DNA of 26,723 nt from Plantago elongata (taxonomy: Eukaryota > Streptophyta > Magnoliopsida > Lamiales > Plantaginaceae), in NCBI GenBank assembly GCA_036897095.1, contig JAYMSP010002042.1, positions 1 through 26,723 on the forward strand. Reading direction: 5' to 3'. Of the stretch, positions 1 to 11,513 are shown one piece after another; within the stretch, counting starts at the first letter, position 1, and each line of letters begins with the position of its first letter. The position numbers and the translations under genes are program-made. The notes beneath the pieces are model-generated. The model was not told the DNA's origin, made no database searches, and saw only the letters and a program-made list of their open reading frames with translations.

Positions 1-18
1 TATATATATATATATATA
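1..18. repeat. TA dinucleotide microsatellite
   Basis: The window opens with an uninterrupted run of TA repeats. It may continue to the left of the window, so its full length is unknown. Confidence 0.9.
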
Positions 19-1632
19 ATTTTTTTGTTATGTAAACGATATAGCGGGTGGTGGGTGGATTGCGGATTGCACCCAACCAACCCACCATCCACCTATCGAT
101 AGACGGGCTACTAAAAACTCAATCTGTATAATGTTTTATAAAAATGTAATCAACGAATACAAGTGAGATACGAACAGTTCGTGTGGAAGGATCGATGGGG
201 TGGATTTTTGCTCATTGCTAATGTTTAGACTGTACAAAATAACCAACAATAAACACAGCAGTATCAATTACTCGCACCCTCATCCTGAGAGAACAAATAT
301 ATATTATCCCGCTTTTCCAAATATTCTCATAGAAAGAATGGTCCACGGCTCCACGGCTCCACCACTAAAGTTGGAAAATTAAGAGTACCTCACAATAGTC
401 TAGCGAGGATAATTGTGGTACTCCGTTACCCTGTATTAAAATTAATATACAATTTAAAATTAAACAAGTAACATAATTTAAACATAAAAAATAATTAATT
501 GTTAACAATTTTAATAATTTAATAATTACAATTATCTTCATTTACAAGACTCATCATATATAAATAAATTTACATCTCAATAAAGAAATACTCGTTCTGA
601 AAATGAAGTACAACTGATCAGTTAGTAAGACTTTTCACTTTCAATCAATAAGTCGGAGTTCGAATCAACTTATTCATAAACCCCGTCTATCTCAATTTTT
701 TTTGGCATCATTTCTTTTATCCGAGGCAAATTAGATGGATGATGCTTAATATAGAAAGAGGTAGTACAGTACTAATCTTGATTTGCAGTGGATAAATGAA
801 TTATAGCTAGTACTGCTGAATATCACTGAATAGTAATGGAGGTAGCGATTGAGTTAGGTATAGTACCCTTGAAACAAAGTCAGCTTTTCTCCAATGAGCT
901 GGAACCGAACCATTGTGGAATAAATAAGCACGTCATCTTGTTCTTGCTCAACTAAATAGCCCACCCCATATTGGCAAATGGTCAATCCGCCACCACATAT
1001 ATATTAAACTGCCCGCGAATTAATTACAAACTTCGATACATAGTACAAGTTGTTATTGTAGTTACGACTGTGTTGTACAGTATAAAGATAACTACGATTA
1101 AATGGTCTACGAGATGGTCGTAAAAATACAGAAGAAACCACATGAAAGAGGAAATGCATACAGCAACAAATGCACATGTACGTACGTATGGTGATGAATC
1201 ATCAATGAATTGACGAGAGAAGAAAACGAAAATGGTGCTTTGAAGAAAACCTGCCATATTTTCAGTCTGGCAAATTAATTGCCACAGCGCGTCATAATAT
1301 TAAAGGTGGCTGGGGTAGTTGTATCCTCCAACCAACGTCCATCCCATTATGACCCCAATTCCAACACCACTCCTTATTCTGTCTCAAATAAGCTGTCCAA
1401 TTTTAACATTTTACGATCATTAAAATTCAATTTTAATAACGAATTAATTTCAAATAGTAATATCAAAATCTTCAATCGAATATATAATGAAATCTAACTA
1501 TCTCATTCGATTGTAGATTTTAATATTACAGTTTTCAGATTAATTCGTGGTTAGAATTAGATTTTGCTGACACAAAAAATTAAAAATGGACAACTTATTC
1601 GAGACGGGGAGAGTATCGGCTAACCCACTTTC
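19..1632. other. Intergenic region upstream of the KCS gene
   Basis: Apart from the SINE-like element at 601-703 this stretch shows no gene I can support. The short open frames on both strands (for example 200-382 and 1024-1257) are AT-rich, lack recognisable domains and have no splice partners. The part next to the KCS gene presumably holds its promoter. Confidence 0.6.
601..703 (+). mobile_element. tRNA-derived SINE-like element, decayed
   Basis: This stretch has the RNA polymerase III internal promoter layout of a tRNA-derived SINE. An A-box-like segment lies near 614-628 and a B-box-like GAGTTCGAATC at 656-666. A T-rich run at 696-703 lies near the presumed 3' end. From about 620 to 668 it can be aligned by eye with the SINE at 21939-22031 on the other strand: both carry an AAGAC..TTCAC..CAA..AATA.GTCGG..GTTCGA.TCA pattern. 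I saw no flanking target duplication, so the outer limits are estimated from the second copy. A decayed tRNA relic is the alternative. Confidence 0.55.
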
Positions 1633-1640
1633 TTTAAATA
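1633..1640 (+). promoter_or_regulatory. Putative TATA box of the KCS gene
   Basis: The motif TTTAAATA lies about 130 bases before the KCS start codon. It is followed by a C/T-rich leader (about 1641-1735), typical of plant 5' untranslated regions. With transcription starting about 30 bases downstream the leader would be roughly 100 bases. No transcript data support this. Confidence 0.45.
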
Positions 1641-1768
1641 GTCTTCAACTCCCTCCCAACTTTCTTAACTCCCTATAACTTCCTCTGCCCTTTTCCACTT
1701 CAATCCAATCACTCACAACCATATTTCATTTCTTCTTTATTCAATCTTGAGAAAACTGAAACACAGAC

Positions 1769-4260
1769 ATGAGGATCTCAGTTGAAGGAACTAATAGTAA
1801 TAATTACAATCTTCCCAACTATCAGCAGTCAGTTAAGCTGAAATATGTGAAGCTTGGTTACCACTACTTGATCTCACATGCCATGTACTTGTTCCTAATC
1901 CCTCTGTTAGGAATTTTCTCAGTTAATCTCTCCACTCTCAAACCCGACGATCTCGTCTTGCTTTACCACCACTTAAAGTTCAACCTTGTATCCGTTGTTC
2001 TATGTTCCGCTTTCATGGTCTTTTTGGCCACACTTTACTACATGACTAGGCCAAGGAAGGTTTACTTGGTCGATTTCGCTTGCTACAAGCCGCAAGCCGA
2101 TGTCATGTGTAGTAAAGAGCTCTTTATTGAGAGATCCATTCAGTCAGGGAATTTCACTCAGGAGAACTTGGACTTCCAGAAGAGGATCTTGGAACGGTCA
2201 GGGCTCGGCCAGAAGACGTATTTCCCTGAAGCGCTTTTGAGGGTCCCGGCTGATCCGTCCATGGCTGAGGCAAGGAAGGAGGCTGAGATGGTCATGTTCG
2301 GGGCTATTGATGATTTGTTAGCGAAAACGGGAGTGAAAGCGAAAGATATTGGGATCCTGGTGGTGAACTGTAGCTTGTTTAACCCGACTCCTTCGCTTTC
2401 GGCTATGGTTGTCAATCATTACAAGCTGAGGGGGAATATTATGAGCTATAATCTTGGTGGAATGGGCTGCAGTGCTGGCTTGCTCTCCATAGACCTTGCC
2501 AAACAACTTCTACAGGTAATTTCTTCATTTAGTTATGTTTATACCGCAACATTTCAAATAGGTTGATCGAACTAATAACCTATACATGATGATTTAATAG
2601 TACTAAAACAGATCATTCTTTTACAAACTTGTGGATTTCTAATATAAGTTGGTTCGGTAAACATACTTGTGTATGTTCTGTTAAATTAAATTAGCACTTC
2701 AATTTAGTTTGATGTTTATCGAAAAAGTTGAAATAAACTTATCGACCTTATAAACTTTCTGATTATCTAGAGTACTGCAGAGAGTCATTCTCTCACATGT
2801 TGTGTAGATCCTTATATAAATGGATCGGGTAAGAAAATTCATATTGCTTATCCAAAAATGGATCAAAACACTAAATTTGTACCTTGTACATACCCATGTA
2901 GTTTTGGAGGTCTGTGAGGACCACGAATAGTTCGTTTGGTTTACAAGTATTGAATAAATGTACCCTTCTTTATATTTCTGGATGTGCTTAAAAAAGGGTC
3001 GGTAATTCATACCTAGTATTTATGATTTCTTCAAACAATAAGCACTTGCATATAATCTATCTTGTCGTGTCTAAGAGAGGAAATTAATTTATTAAGTACT
3101 TGTAGGACTAGCTAAAAGATCACATTCAAGATGAGTTTGTCTTATGTTTTACTCCTGAGAAACCCTTCTGAGTACATAACTTCTCAAAGTAACTATTATG
3201 AGAATTCTGTATTATTGTATATTAATTATATATTTTTATATTTTTTAAATTTTATAAAAAAATTTGATGTATAATTATTATGCAATAATATACAATTTGT
3301 AAAAATACACAAAACACACAAAAATTCACAATTTACAATAATATACAATAATGCATACAATTAATATACAATAATGCATGAACTCTCACGTACCATATAC
3401 TCTGACCCGTTTTTGTATTTACGCTTCCATATTATAACTCTTTACTATAGACTAAGTCCATTTTTTAATGAATGTAACAGGTAAATCCCAACTCTCTTGC
3501 ATTGGTAGTGAGTATGGAGAACATAACGCTAAACTGGTACAACGGCAACAACCGTTCCATGCTTGTCTCCAACTGTATTTTCCGAATGGGAGGTGCAGCG
3601 ATTCTCCTCTCAAACAAGTCATCGGACAAAAGGCGGGCAAAATATCAACTCATACACACCGTCCGGACACACAAGGGTGCAGATGACAAATGTTACGGAT
3701 GCGTGTTCCAGGAAGAGGACGACAAGAAGCAAGTTGGGGTTGCCCTATCTAAGGACCTCATGGCCGTGGCCGGGGAGGCCCTAAAGACGAACATCACAAC
3801 GTTGGGGCCTTTAGTCCTCCCCATGTCCGAGCAGTTGCTATTTTTTGTAACGCTGGTGGCGAGGAAAGTGTTCAAGATGAAAATTAAGCCATACATCCCC
3901 GACTTTAAGCTTGCATTCGAGCACTTCTGCATACACGCGGGAGGCAGGGCGGTTTTGGATGAACTAGAGAAGAATCTTGAGTTGAGCCCATGGCATATGG
4001 AGCCTTCAAGAATGACACTTTATAGATTTGGCAACACGTCTAGTAGCTCGTTGTGGTACGAATTGGCGTACACTGAGGCTAAAGGAAGAATTAGGAAAGG
4101 CGACAGGACGTGGCAGATTGCGTTCGGGTCTGGATTCAAGTGTAACAGTGCGGTTTGGCGTGCGTTGAGGCGTGTTGATCCGGTGAAGGAGAAGAATCCA
4201 TGGATGGATGAAATTGAGGATTTCCCCGTTGAGGTTCCTCGAGTGGCAACTATTGGTTAG
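1769..4260 (+). CDS. KCS: 3-ketoacyl-CoA synthase (very-long-chain fatty acid condensing enzyme), KCS4/9/11/17-like
   Basis: This enzyme condenses malonyl-CoA with a long-chain acyl-CoA. It is the first, chain-length-determining step of very-long-chain fatty acid elongation at the ER, feeding waxes, suberin and sphingolipids. Two exons, 1769-2515 and 3481-4260, are joined in phase 0 by a GT-AG intron and give 508 residues, normal for the family. Two hydrophobic segments lie at about 31-52 and 71-92. The FAE1/CUT1 and ACP-synthase C-terminal domains follow. The catalytic Cys is Cys234 in GGMGCSAG; the His and Asn expected for catalysis are His397/His401 in [10 protein letters not shown] and Asn434 in RFGNTSSSS. 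The [14 protein letters not shown] start and the PWMDEI-FPVEVP end resemble the Arabidopsis KCS4/9/11/17 group; the exact orthologue is not resolved. The ATG is the first in frame after a C/T-rich leader. The intron lies 15 codons after the catalytic Cys. No stop or frameshift interrupts the joined frame. Confidence 0.95.
3197..3392. mobile_element. MITE-like inverted-repeat element in the KCS intron
   Basis: Within the KCS intron, ATTATTGTATATTAAT at 3211-3226 is perfectly inverted as ATTAATATACAATAAT at 3360-3375. Looser similarity extends outward (GAGAATTCTG on the left against the complement of CATGAACTCTC on the right), giving arms of about 30 bases around an AT-rich core. A 17-bp direct repeat (AATATACAATAATGCAT at 3340-3356 and 3363-3379) lies at its right end. 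No coding capacity or clear target duplication is visible. In such AT-rich DNA a chance hairpin remains possible. Confidence 0.45.
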
Positions 4261-5312
4261 CTAATTGATATTCTTGGAAGGAAACACACACATTCATTTA
4301 TATTGTGAGAAAGAGGGATGATCATTCCCAAGATTGCTTACCACATGTGTAACATTTATGTACCTAGTAAAGTTTCTTGAACAACAATTCATTTTTAGTG
4401 ATTGCATTTTGTAGTAGGAAAATTTGAATGTTGTAAGAACAGCCTTGTAAACCAAACATGTTACTGAAATCAGTCAAAAGGAAATTCATATTATCAGATC
4501 AGAGGCTATTTAATTTACCAAGCATGTTAGTGTGTGAGGTTTGGTGTTACTAAAATTTATGTTGCATTATAAATAATTCAATATTCTACTATGAGTTGCT
4601 TTAAGCACGTAAAATCAGATGTTTTCATGTCCATACGAGTTGTATTATAGAGATTACGGGTATATATATAACAAGATTTTTCAGAGAAAAATAGAGATAT
4701 GTTAAACTTAAGAGAGCATATACGATTTATAACATATATGCCTATATTTCTACGTAAATGATCTCATGACTTCGAACTTAAAGAAGTTTTATTGCAAGTG
4801 CCATAGGTAAGCCTATAGTCACATGTGACTGCACTGGAAATAAAGGGGAAAGGTTCTCATAATGGAGGGTGCGTAGAGTGGTAATACATATGTTCGTGCT
4901 TCTAATGATTCTCCTAGGAGTGATAATTTAACTATGGTACTTGGCAAAGGTAAAGCTCATATGTAAAGTTCAGAATAAACACTTTCCTAGTTGGGAGATG
5001 TGCGACCTTTGAATTTTTTTGTACATGTACTTCATTTCTACCCATACATTGCAAATATGATGCAATTTTGATCATTAAGTTTTAAACTTTTCGAATTTCT
5101 GATAAATTATATGCTGAATAAATAAAAATATGAATAATTAGCGTTCAATATGTATTTGATAGTCTAATTTCTTCCTTTTGCCCTTACTCGCATGTCAACT
5201 AATGAATCTAATAACGCCATCCAACCTTCGGTTAAGTGAACTTTTATATTCTGACGTCACATGTTAAAAATAAAGAGTTATCTGTATATTTTTTTCTACC
5301 CCAAAAGTAGTA
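4261..5312. other. KCS 3' flank and intergenic DNA
   Basis: The first few hundred bases presumably hold the KCS 3' untranslated region, but I see no convincing AATAAA. The remainder is AT-rich with stops in all frames and no recognisable domain or repeat structure. Confidence 0.5.
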
Positions 5313-5314
5313 AT

Positions 5315-5548
5315 CACTCCGTTCCGCATATTCCTTTTATGGACGTTTCACGAAACTAGACACGTTACCAAAAAAATAAAAAAAATACCTCCACTAATTA
5401 ATTTAATATTCATATTATACTCAAAAAGTAACTTCACTAACTAAAAACCTCCACTAGCTAATTTAATATTCATATTATAACAATAAACAATTAACTGCAG
5501 TAAAAATAGTGCCGAAAAGTTTTGTGTTTTATTACGGGATGGAGGGAG
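5315..5548. mobile_element. Degenerate Stowaway-like MITE
   Basis: The left end CACTCCGTTCCGCATATT is roughly inverted at the right end, ATTACGGGATGGAGGGAG. This is the CTCC(A/G)TCCC-type terminus of Stowaway MITEs. A TA precedes the left end at 5311-5312, but no clean TA follows the right end. The core is non-coding and AT-rich and holds a 33-bp direct repeat at 5387-5419 and 5447-5479. Confidence 0.6.
5387..5479. repeat. 33-bp direct repeat, 60-base period
   Basis: The segment beginning ACCTCCACTA recurs exactly 60 bases later (5387-5419 and 5447-5479) with two mismatches, AT against GC. Both copies lie inside the MITE-like element at 5315-5548, which suggests a local duplication within it. 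Confidence 0.8.
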
Positions 5549-5782
5549 AATTGTTTTTCGAGCCGAGTATTTTGATGAGCTTGAGCTCGAACTCAACCGA
5601 ACCAAGCTTTAACTCAGCTCGATAACGAAACGAGTGTGAATTCAGAAATCAAGATCGACTTGAAACAACTTATTGCACCGAACCAAACTCTCAATAAAGT
5701 TCGGCACGCATAAAAACATTATCCAAAAGTAAACCCCACTTGCATATTTAGACCGGACTGATCATTTGAGTAAATGGGTAGA
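5549..5782. other. CHY1 upstream region with AGCTCGA-type motifs
   Basis: This short spacer between the MITE and the CHY1 TATA box contains repeated GAGCTCGAACTC / CAGCTCGATAACGA-type words around 5578-5635. I see no open frame worth reporting. It probably serves as the CHY1 proximal promoter. Confidence 0.35.
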
Positions 5783-5790
5783 GTATAAAA
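5783..5790 (+). promoter_or_regulatory. Putative TATA box of the CHY1-type gene
   Basis: GTATAAAA lies 70-77 bases before the first in-frame ATG at 5860. It would give a leader of about 45 bases. Confidence 0.6.
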
Positions 5791-5859
5791 CGAAGTTATT
5801 TTACCCGGAAAAGCTTTGGTATCGATCGAGTCCTCCAATTTTCAGCAAAATCAGCTGCC

Positions 5860-8800
5860 ATGGCTTCATCCTCTTCTTCTAGTGTGGAAACTAGTCAGGT
5901 AAATTTTAGCTTAGAGATCCAATCACTCATTTATGTTTGTTTATTGAGTAAAACTTTGTTCTTTGGTTTCTGTTTTATCTAGTTTTCCTTTTCTTTTCTG
6001 GAACTGGAATAGATGTCAATTTGTTGGAATTCTCCATCTCTGCTCCAATCCCTTTTTCTGTTTCGACTTCTGATTCAGTAAAAGTTTGCTCTTGGGTCAT
6101 TTTTGATTAATTGTTTGTTTCGCAGGTTCTGGTGGAAGAGAACTCGTGTGCAAGAATTCTCACACTGAATAGACCTAAGCAGCTCAATGCTTTGTCCCTT
6201 GAGATGGTAGGAAACTAGGAATGAATATTTACTGTTTGTTCTAATGATTTATGCTTCAGTGATTTGTTTTTCCCCATTTGAGGAATTTAGTCGCATAAGC
6301 GGAAACAGTGAGAAATTAAAATAAAATAAAATCATGGTTTAGACTTTAGAGTGATCAAGTCCCTTTAGATTTAGTAAAAGGTTCAAGACATGAACCAAAT
6401 CCAATGAAGAGGTTACCTACCTCTGTTATCTCTCGATAACTAAGAAAAGTATGTCTTAAGCTACATGGTTTACATGATCTTTAATATAGATCTTTGTTAA
6501 ATTTAACCGGTTTTTCACTCGCAACCAAGTTTTCAAAGGATTTTCGGGAGTTACTGGACAAATTATATTCTTGTAAAATGTACTGTTTTGTGGCCTTGTT
6601 GATAAAATTTTCGTTACATAACATTAGCCTCCATGATTGAGGAAAATTCAATTATGTACTAAATTTTGTTTTTATATGTCCTGTTCTTCAGGTGTCTCGT
6701 TTGCTGGATCTTTTTACAGTGTATGCTGAAGATTCTCATGTCAAGTTAATAATTGTGAAGGTGAGTTTCCAACAGATTATATGCTAAATGCTAGTTAGTT
6801 AGAAGAGACTGAACCAAGTTATGGATGGTAATTGATACTCTGGCATTTCCAACACTTTATTGCTGTATGTATGTGTAGGGAAGTGGAAGAGCATTCTGTG
6901 CTGGGGGTGACGTGGCAGCAGTTGTTCGTGATATTACTCAAGGTAGACGAGCTTTGAGTTGTATATTGTCTGTGGTTCATGACTTAGGTTTCAAATTTAG
7001 TGGATTGAATTCTGCTAAGTTATCTGCTTCAGTTTTGAGAGTACAATTCAAGTATGTGACTGTAAAAGTAGATGGGCTGCACCCAAAATATAAAGATTCG
7101 TATTGTAATCAAGAATAGTTTTGGCATAATATTCAGTGACTGACATGTTATGGTTTCATTATTGACATCTAGAATTTTTTTTGAAGACTTCTGAAAGTGT
7201 GGTTGAACTCTCTTTTTTGTAGTTGTATTTCTATATTACCTTTCACTCGTCAGTTGTGTTTATAAGCAATGTCTTTATCAAAATTTGGCCTGCTCATGCC
7301 TATCTAATAGTAATGAATATTTTGAGGCCTTATCTGCAAACAGTCATGGCCCCTGAACTGGTACTCATTACTTATAGGTTCAGTAATAAGGCATTGAGAT
7401 TCATATCAGTTCAACTAAGTCTGAGTGCTCATGTGTTTTTGGTATTTTCTGTAACCAGGTAGCTGGCTTTTAGGGGCAAATTATTTCAGAATAGAGTTCA
7501 CTTTGAACTATGTCATGGCTACATATTTAAAAGCCCAGGTGATATATCATAAACGATCTATATTGTGTATTTTTTTAATTGTCTTTTCAAATTCCAGAAC
7601 TGTTAATCAGCATAGGCAGCTATGCTAGAATATTTGGGAAGTCTTATATGATACTTGGTGTGAATATTTCTACAGGTTTCCTTTCTCGATGGCATAGTTA
7701 TGGGGGGAGGAGGTGGTGCTTCTGTTCATGGCAGATTCCGTGTTGCTACGGAGAAATCAGTATTTCTTCTTCTTGCGATGATATTATTGATTCATCTGTT
7801 AGATGACAGTCCCTATCCATTGTCATGTCTGTCCACTTGAATTAAATAAGTAATGACCAATGGAAAATCAAAGCTGTAATGATGGGTTACATGTTTATTC
7901 TTTAACAAATGGTGTGGTTTTCTCATATTGCTTTCCAGAAGAATTTTTTGACACCAAGATGGAAGTTGCATCCATGTTAAATGATAGTCCATCCCACTTG
8001 AACTGGAATGTTTGACTTTTTGTGTATGTCTTTGACCATGAATTGCATTTTCTTTTTGTCGACAAATGATTTTAAAAATTCTAACTATAACGAGAACTAA
8101 ATGTACCTTCATAGCATAATTTGGTTATTATAAGGGGGTAATTCATATTCAAAGACGGACTCTCTGTGATTATGCTTACTCATGAAAATTCGTTGGTCGA
8201 ATTTTTATACTCTGTTTCTTCATTCACTTAACTGTCCACTTACTAATCTTTTTGCAGCTTTTTGCGATGCCGGAAACAGCATTGGGACTTTTTCCTGACA
8301 TAGGTGCTTCATACTTTCTGTCAAGACTCCCTGGTTTCTTTGGTATGTCGCTGTACCTTCCTGGATGCTAAATTCAAGCTTCCTAGTCATTGAGACTTTC
8401 ATGAAAGTTTGGGTTATATATATATAGTCCAAAATTCAGGGAGAGACACCTTTATTGTTTCTGCTTAATCGTATATAATTACGGTCTGTTAACGCAACGA
8501 TCAAGTATATAACTTATAAACATTATCAATTTCCTAACTTTTACTACTAATTGACTAACACTCATATATACTATATGGATTATGTATAACATTACTAAGT
8601 AAATTAGATTCCTATAGCCTAATCCGTATCAGACTCAGGATGGTGCACAAAATAGGATACATCTTTTGTATTTTACACGCATATTGTATGACGATTGTTC
8701 TCACTTGTACATTGCTGGCAGGAGAATATGTCGGCTTGACAGGTGCACGATTAGATGGTGCTGAAATGCTTGCATGTGGTCTAGCAACTCATTTTGTCCC

Positions 8801-11191
8801 ATCAGCGGTACATTCCTTAGTTGCATGCTTTATCAATAAGTTTTGATATTTTTCTAATTAGGATAAAAACTGTGAATTTGAGGGAAACATCATTATTTCA
8901 TATTTATTCAAAATCTAAATAATTTGAAGGCCATCTGGTATATTTTTTAAGATGTGTTTAATTTTGAGTTTTCAAAAGAAGCATACAGTTCTCGAAAGGT
9001 AGAAGAAACTCAGCAGATTAAAAGAAAACACTCGTAAAAGAGTACAGTTAAATTTTATTCTTCAAAGCTTGCATCTTGTACCTTTTTACTATAAACGGAT
9101 TTTATTTTCATTAATATTATATCTCAATCATATGAAGCTTATAAAGCAGAGGCGAGACCATAATATAAATTTGATTGTGTCAATGTGTTTGCTATTATTG
9201 ACAGAAATTGATGTTGTTAGAAGAAGCACTTATTAAAGCAAATTCGGGAGATCCATTTGTTATCTCTTCTATTATTAATGCATTCTCCGAGGTGCCAAAG
9301 TTGAACGTGAATAGTCCTTACCACAGGTAAAATCCTTCCTTGGTCTTTATATATGCTACTCTATATCTTACGTTACTAATTATCGGAGCTCAAGTTCAAT
9401 TTTAAATTTGATTTTCCTGTACTCAGGTTGAGCAGTATTAACAAATGCTTTTCTAGGAGGACAGTTGAGGAGATCATAACTGCCATTGTAAGACGAAAAC
9501 TAGAAAGTAGAAACAGTCTCATACAGTAGCCTGTCAGTTTCTTGAACTTTTACATGTTTGACTATTTTAACTTTCACATTTCTAGGAGAAGTTTGGTGCC
9601 GAAAGCAATGATGATTGGATCTCTTTATCACTTGAATCACTGCGGAAAGCATCCCCTACAAGCCTCAAGCTTACTCTTAGATCGGTATTTTACAAAATTT
9701 AATTCTCTTATTGCACACATAACATCAGAAAATAAATTGCAGTTTACTTTTTGGGCGGTCCGAAGAATTATTTCTCTTTGAAATAAGTAGTAAATCTCAC
9801 CCTGAAGAATTTGGTTATTTGGTATAGAGTTAAGCAAGGCAAGTCATATGGCTGATGTCTAACAGATGAATAGTAACTAAGTTATATGGAGTTGAATAGA
9901 TGGGTGTTTCGTATACAGTTAAAGATTTATAGGTTTTGTAGTGTCTAAGAGTGAAGTGATATTTGTAAGGGAAAAATGCTGAGCCTAGACTTTTTAAGAT
10001 TATTGATTGGTTTTAAGTTTGTTTGATTAGTTTAAGGCTGTTAGTACTATAAAAAACATAGACAGTGAGTAGATAGAAATGGAGATACTTCAAACTTACG
10101 TATGCCATACAGCTTGCCATTAAATTTCCTCTGCTTTAAAGTATTTGATCCATATATAATTGTCATATACCCCTATTCAGAACCAAACTTACTACACACA
10201 TATTACATAACCATGTACGGACTGATCTTGACTACATATATGAGTGAAATCCACCTGAGTTGGTGCCATTAACAGCTGCATTATAATTATCCACGACCAT
10301 ACAATGCGCTCCAAGAGAACGTCTCACTCTTTCTGCATTTTGTTCCTTTACTCTTATCTCAAGCAATCAAACTAGAGTAAATTTATACTAATAAGCCTAG
10401 CGATCTCTTTCTGTCGTCGAGACTAAATTCATCCTTCACATAAATTGATACAATTCTTCTAGAACCTTTTATCTTAATTTTCAATCATAATTTTTTTTTA
10501 AATGCACGGTCCTGCGACTAGAACCTTTGATGTTTGTTGAAAATACTTTGTGGATACCGTAATTTATGGTTGTATGGACAGTGATATGCTTGGAAGTATT
10601 TTCCTGAATGAATGACAGTTTCTTAAATGTAAACTTGATATAAATAAATGGTTTTTTGCAAGTTTAGGAGTTTTCGAGATAAATGTTATTCAATTCTTTC
10701 ATGCTTGTATACCAGATTAGAGAAGGGAGGCTTCAGGGCATTGGTAAATGCTTAATCCGCGAATTCAGGATGGTTTGTCACGTTATGAGAGGAGAAATCA
10801 GCAGGGATTTTTTCGAGGCAAGTAGATTGATCAGCTTTATTACTCATGCATATGATCTAGTTTTATACTCTTAATATTATTGTTTGCATCTCACACTCAG
10901 ATATATTTCTTCCAATGACAGGGCTGTAGGGCGATACTGCTGGACAAGGATAGAAATCCCAAGGTATGTACATCTGCCCCTTATAAAGAATAGTAGAGGA
11001 AGTCGTAGACTTTAAACTCTTTATCTTATCGCTGTTGTGCATTTGTTTGGCAGTGGGAACCTTCGAAGATTGAGTTGGTGAGTGATGAAATGGTGGACCG
11101 TTGTTTTTCAAGAGTGAAAGACGACCAGTGGGAAGATTTGAACCTTCCTGTAAAGTCCAACTTTCCACCATATTCCATAGCTAAGCTTTAA
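5860..11191 (+). CDS. CHY1: Peroxisomal 3-hydroxyisobutyryl-CoA hydrolase (CHY1 type)
   Basis: This enoyl-CoA hydratase/isomerase-superfamily hydrolase splits 3-hydroxyisobutyryl-CoA in valine breakdown. Fourteen exons join in frame: 5860-5898, 6126-6206, 6692-6760, 6879-6942, 7459-7538, 7676-7759, 8258-8342, 8722-8807, 9205-9326, 9427-9487, 9586-9684, 10716-10817, 10922-10963 and 11054-11191. They encode 383 residues; Arabidopsis CHY1 is about 378. [12 protein letters not shown] (64-75) and [10 protein letters not shown] (118-127) form the CoA-binding and oxyanion region. Glu145 and Asp153 in [14 protein letters not shown] are the expected catalytic acids. The protein ends in AKL, a peroxisomal PTS1 signal, and exon 1 encodes only a short Ser-rich start with no mitochondrial presequence, which places it in the peroxisome. 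The start codon has context GCCATGG. Intron 12 (10818-10921) has a GC donor, GAG|GCAAGT; the other introns are GT-AG. Intron 11 is the longest, about 1 kb. Confidence 0.94.
9685..10715 (+). other. Long intron 11 of CHY1
   Basis: This 1031-base intron has a GTATTT donor and an ACCAG acceptor. I see no embedded gene; the short frames inside are random. No terminal repeats were found that would mark a particular insertion. Confidence 0.7.
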
Positions 11192-11513
11192 AATTATTAC
11201 TCTTGTAGAATGCAATAATGTGTTACAATGCCATGAAGAAAGTTTGACTGTTGGTACTTGTATGTAATTTTAGCAAAGAGGAAATGAAATGTCAGTGTTC
11301 TGAAGAGTAGGAATATCGATTGAATGTGTTCAAGCATTTTAAACCAGGTTTATGTGGTTTTAATCGTTACCCATTTGTAATGATTAAATGTCGCTTAATT
11401 TCTATGGGTCAGTGCTAGTTGGGTTGGATGAAGTACATGATATATTTCATATGCATTTTAGTAAAATGGTACAGGAATTTGAGATTGAGTGGTGCGTTGA
11501 TTTAGATTTATAA
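11192..11513. other. CHY1 3' flank
   Basis: This stretch probably holds the CHY1 3' untranslated region; a near-canonical poly(A) word, AATAAT, lies at 11213-11218. It ends where similarity to SEC13 starts. No further gene is visible. Confidence 0.5.

Noticed and set aside
2158..2506. Minus-strand open frames under KCS exon 1 (and 3452-3640, 3693-3932 under exon 2)
   Set aside because: Mirror frames of a conserved coding exon, with no independent motif or start context.
6912..7118. A separate small gene starting [10 protein letters not shown]
   Set aside because: It is CHY1 exon 4 read through its GT donor into the intron. The family sequence resumes in exon 5 at 7459.
8640..8846. Separate open frame containing [16 protein letters not shown]
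   Set aside because: It is exon 8 of CHY1 (8722-8807) extended into both flanking introns.
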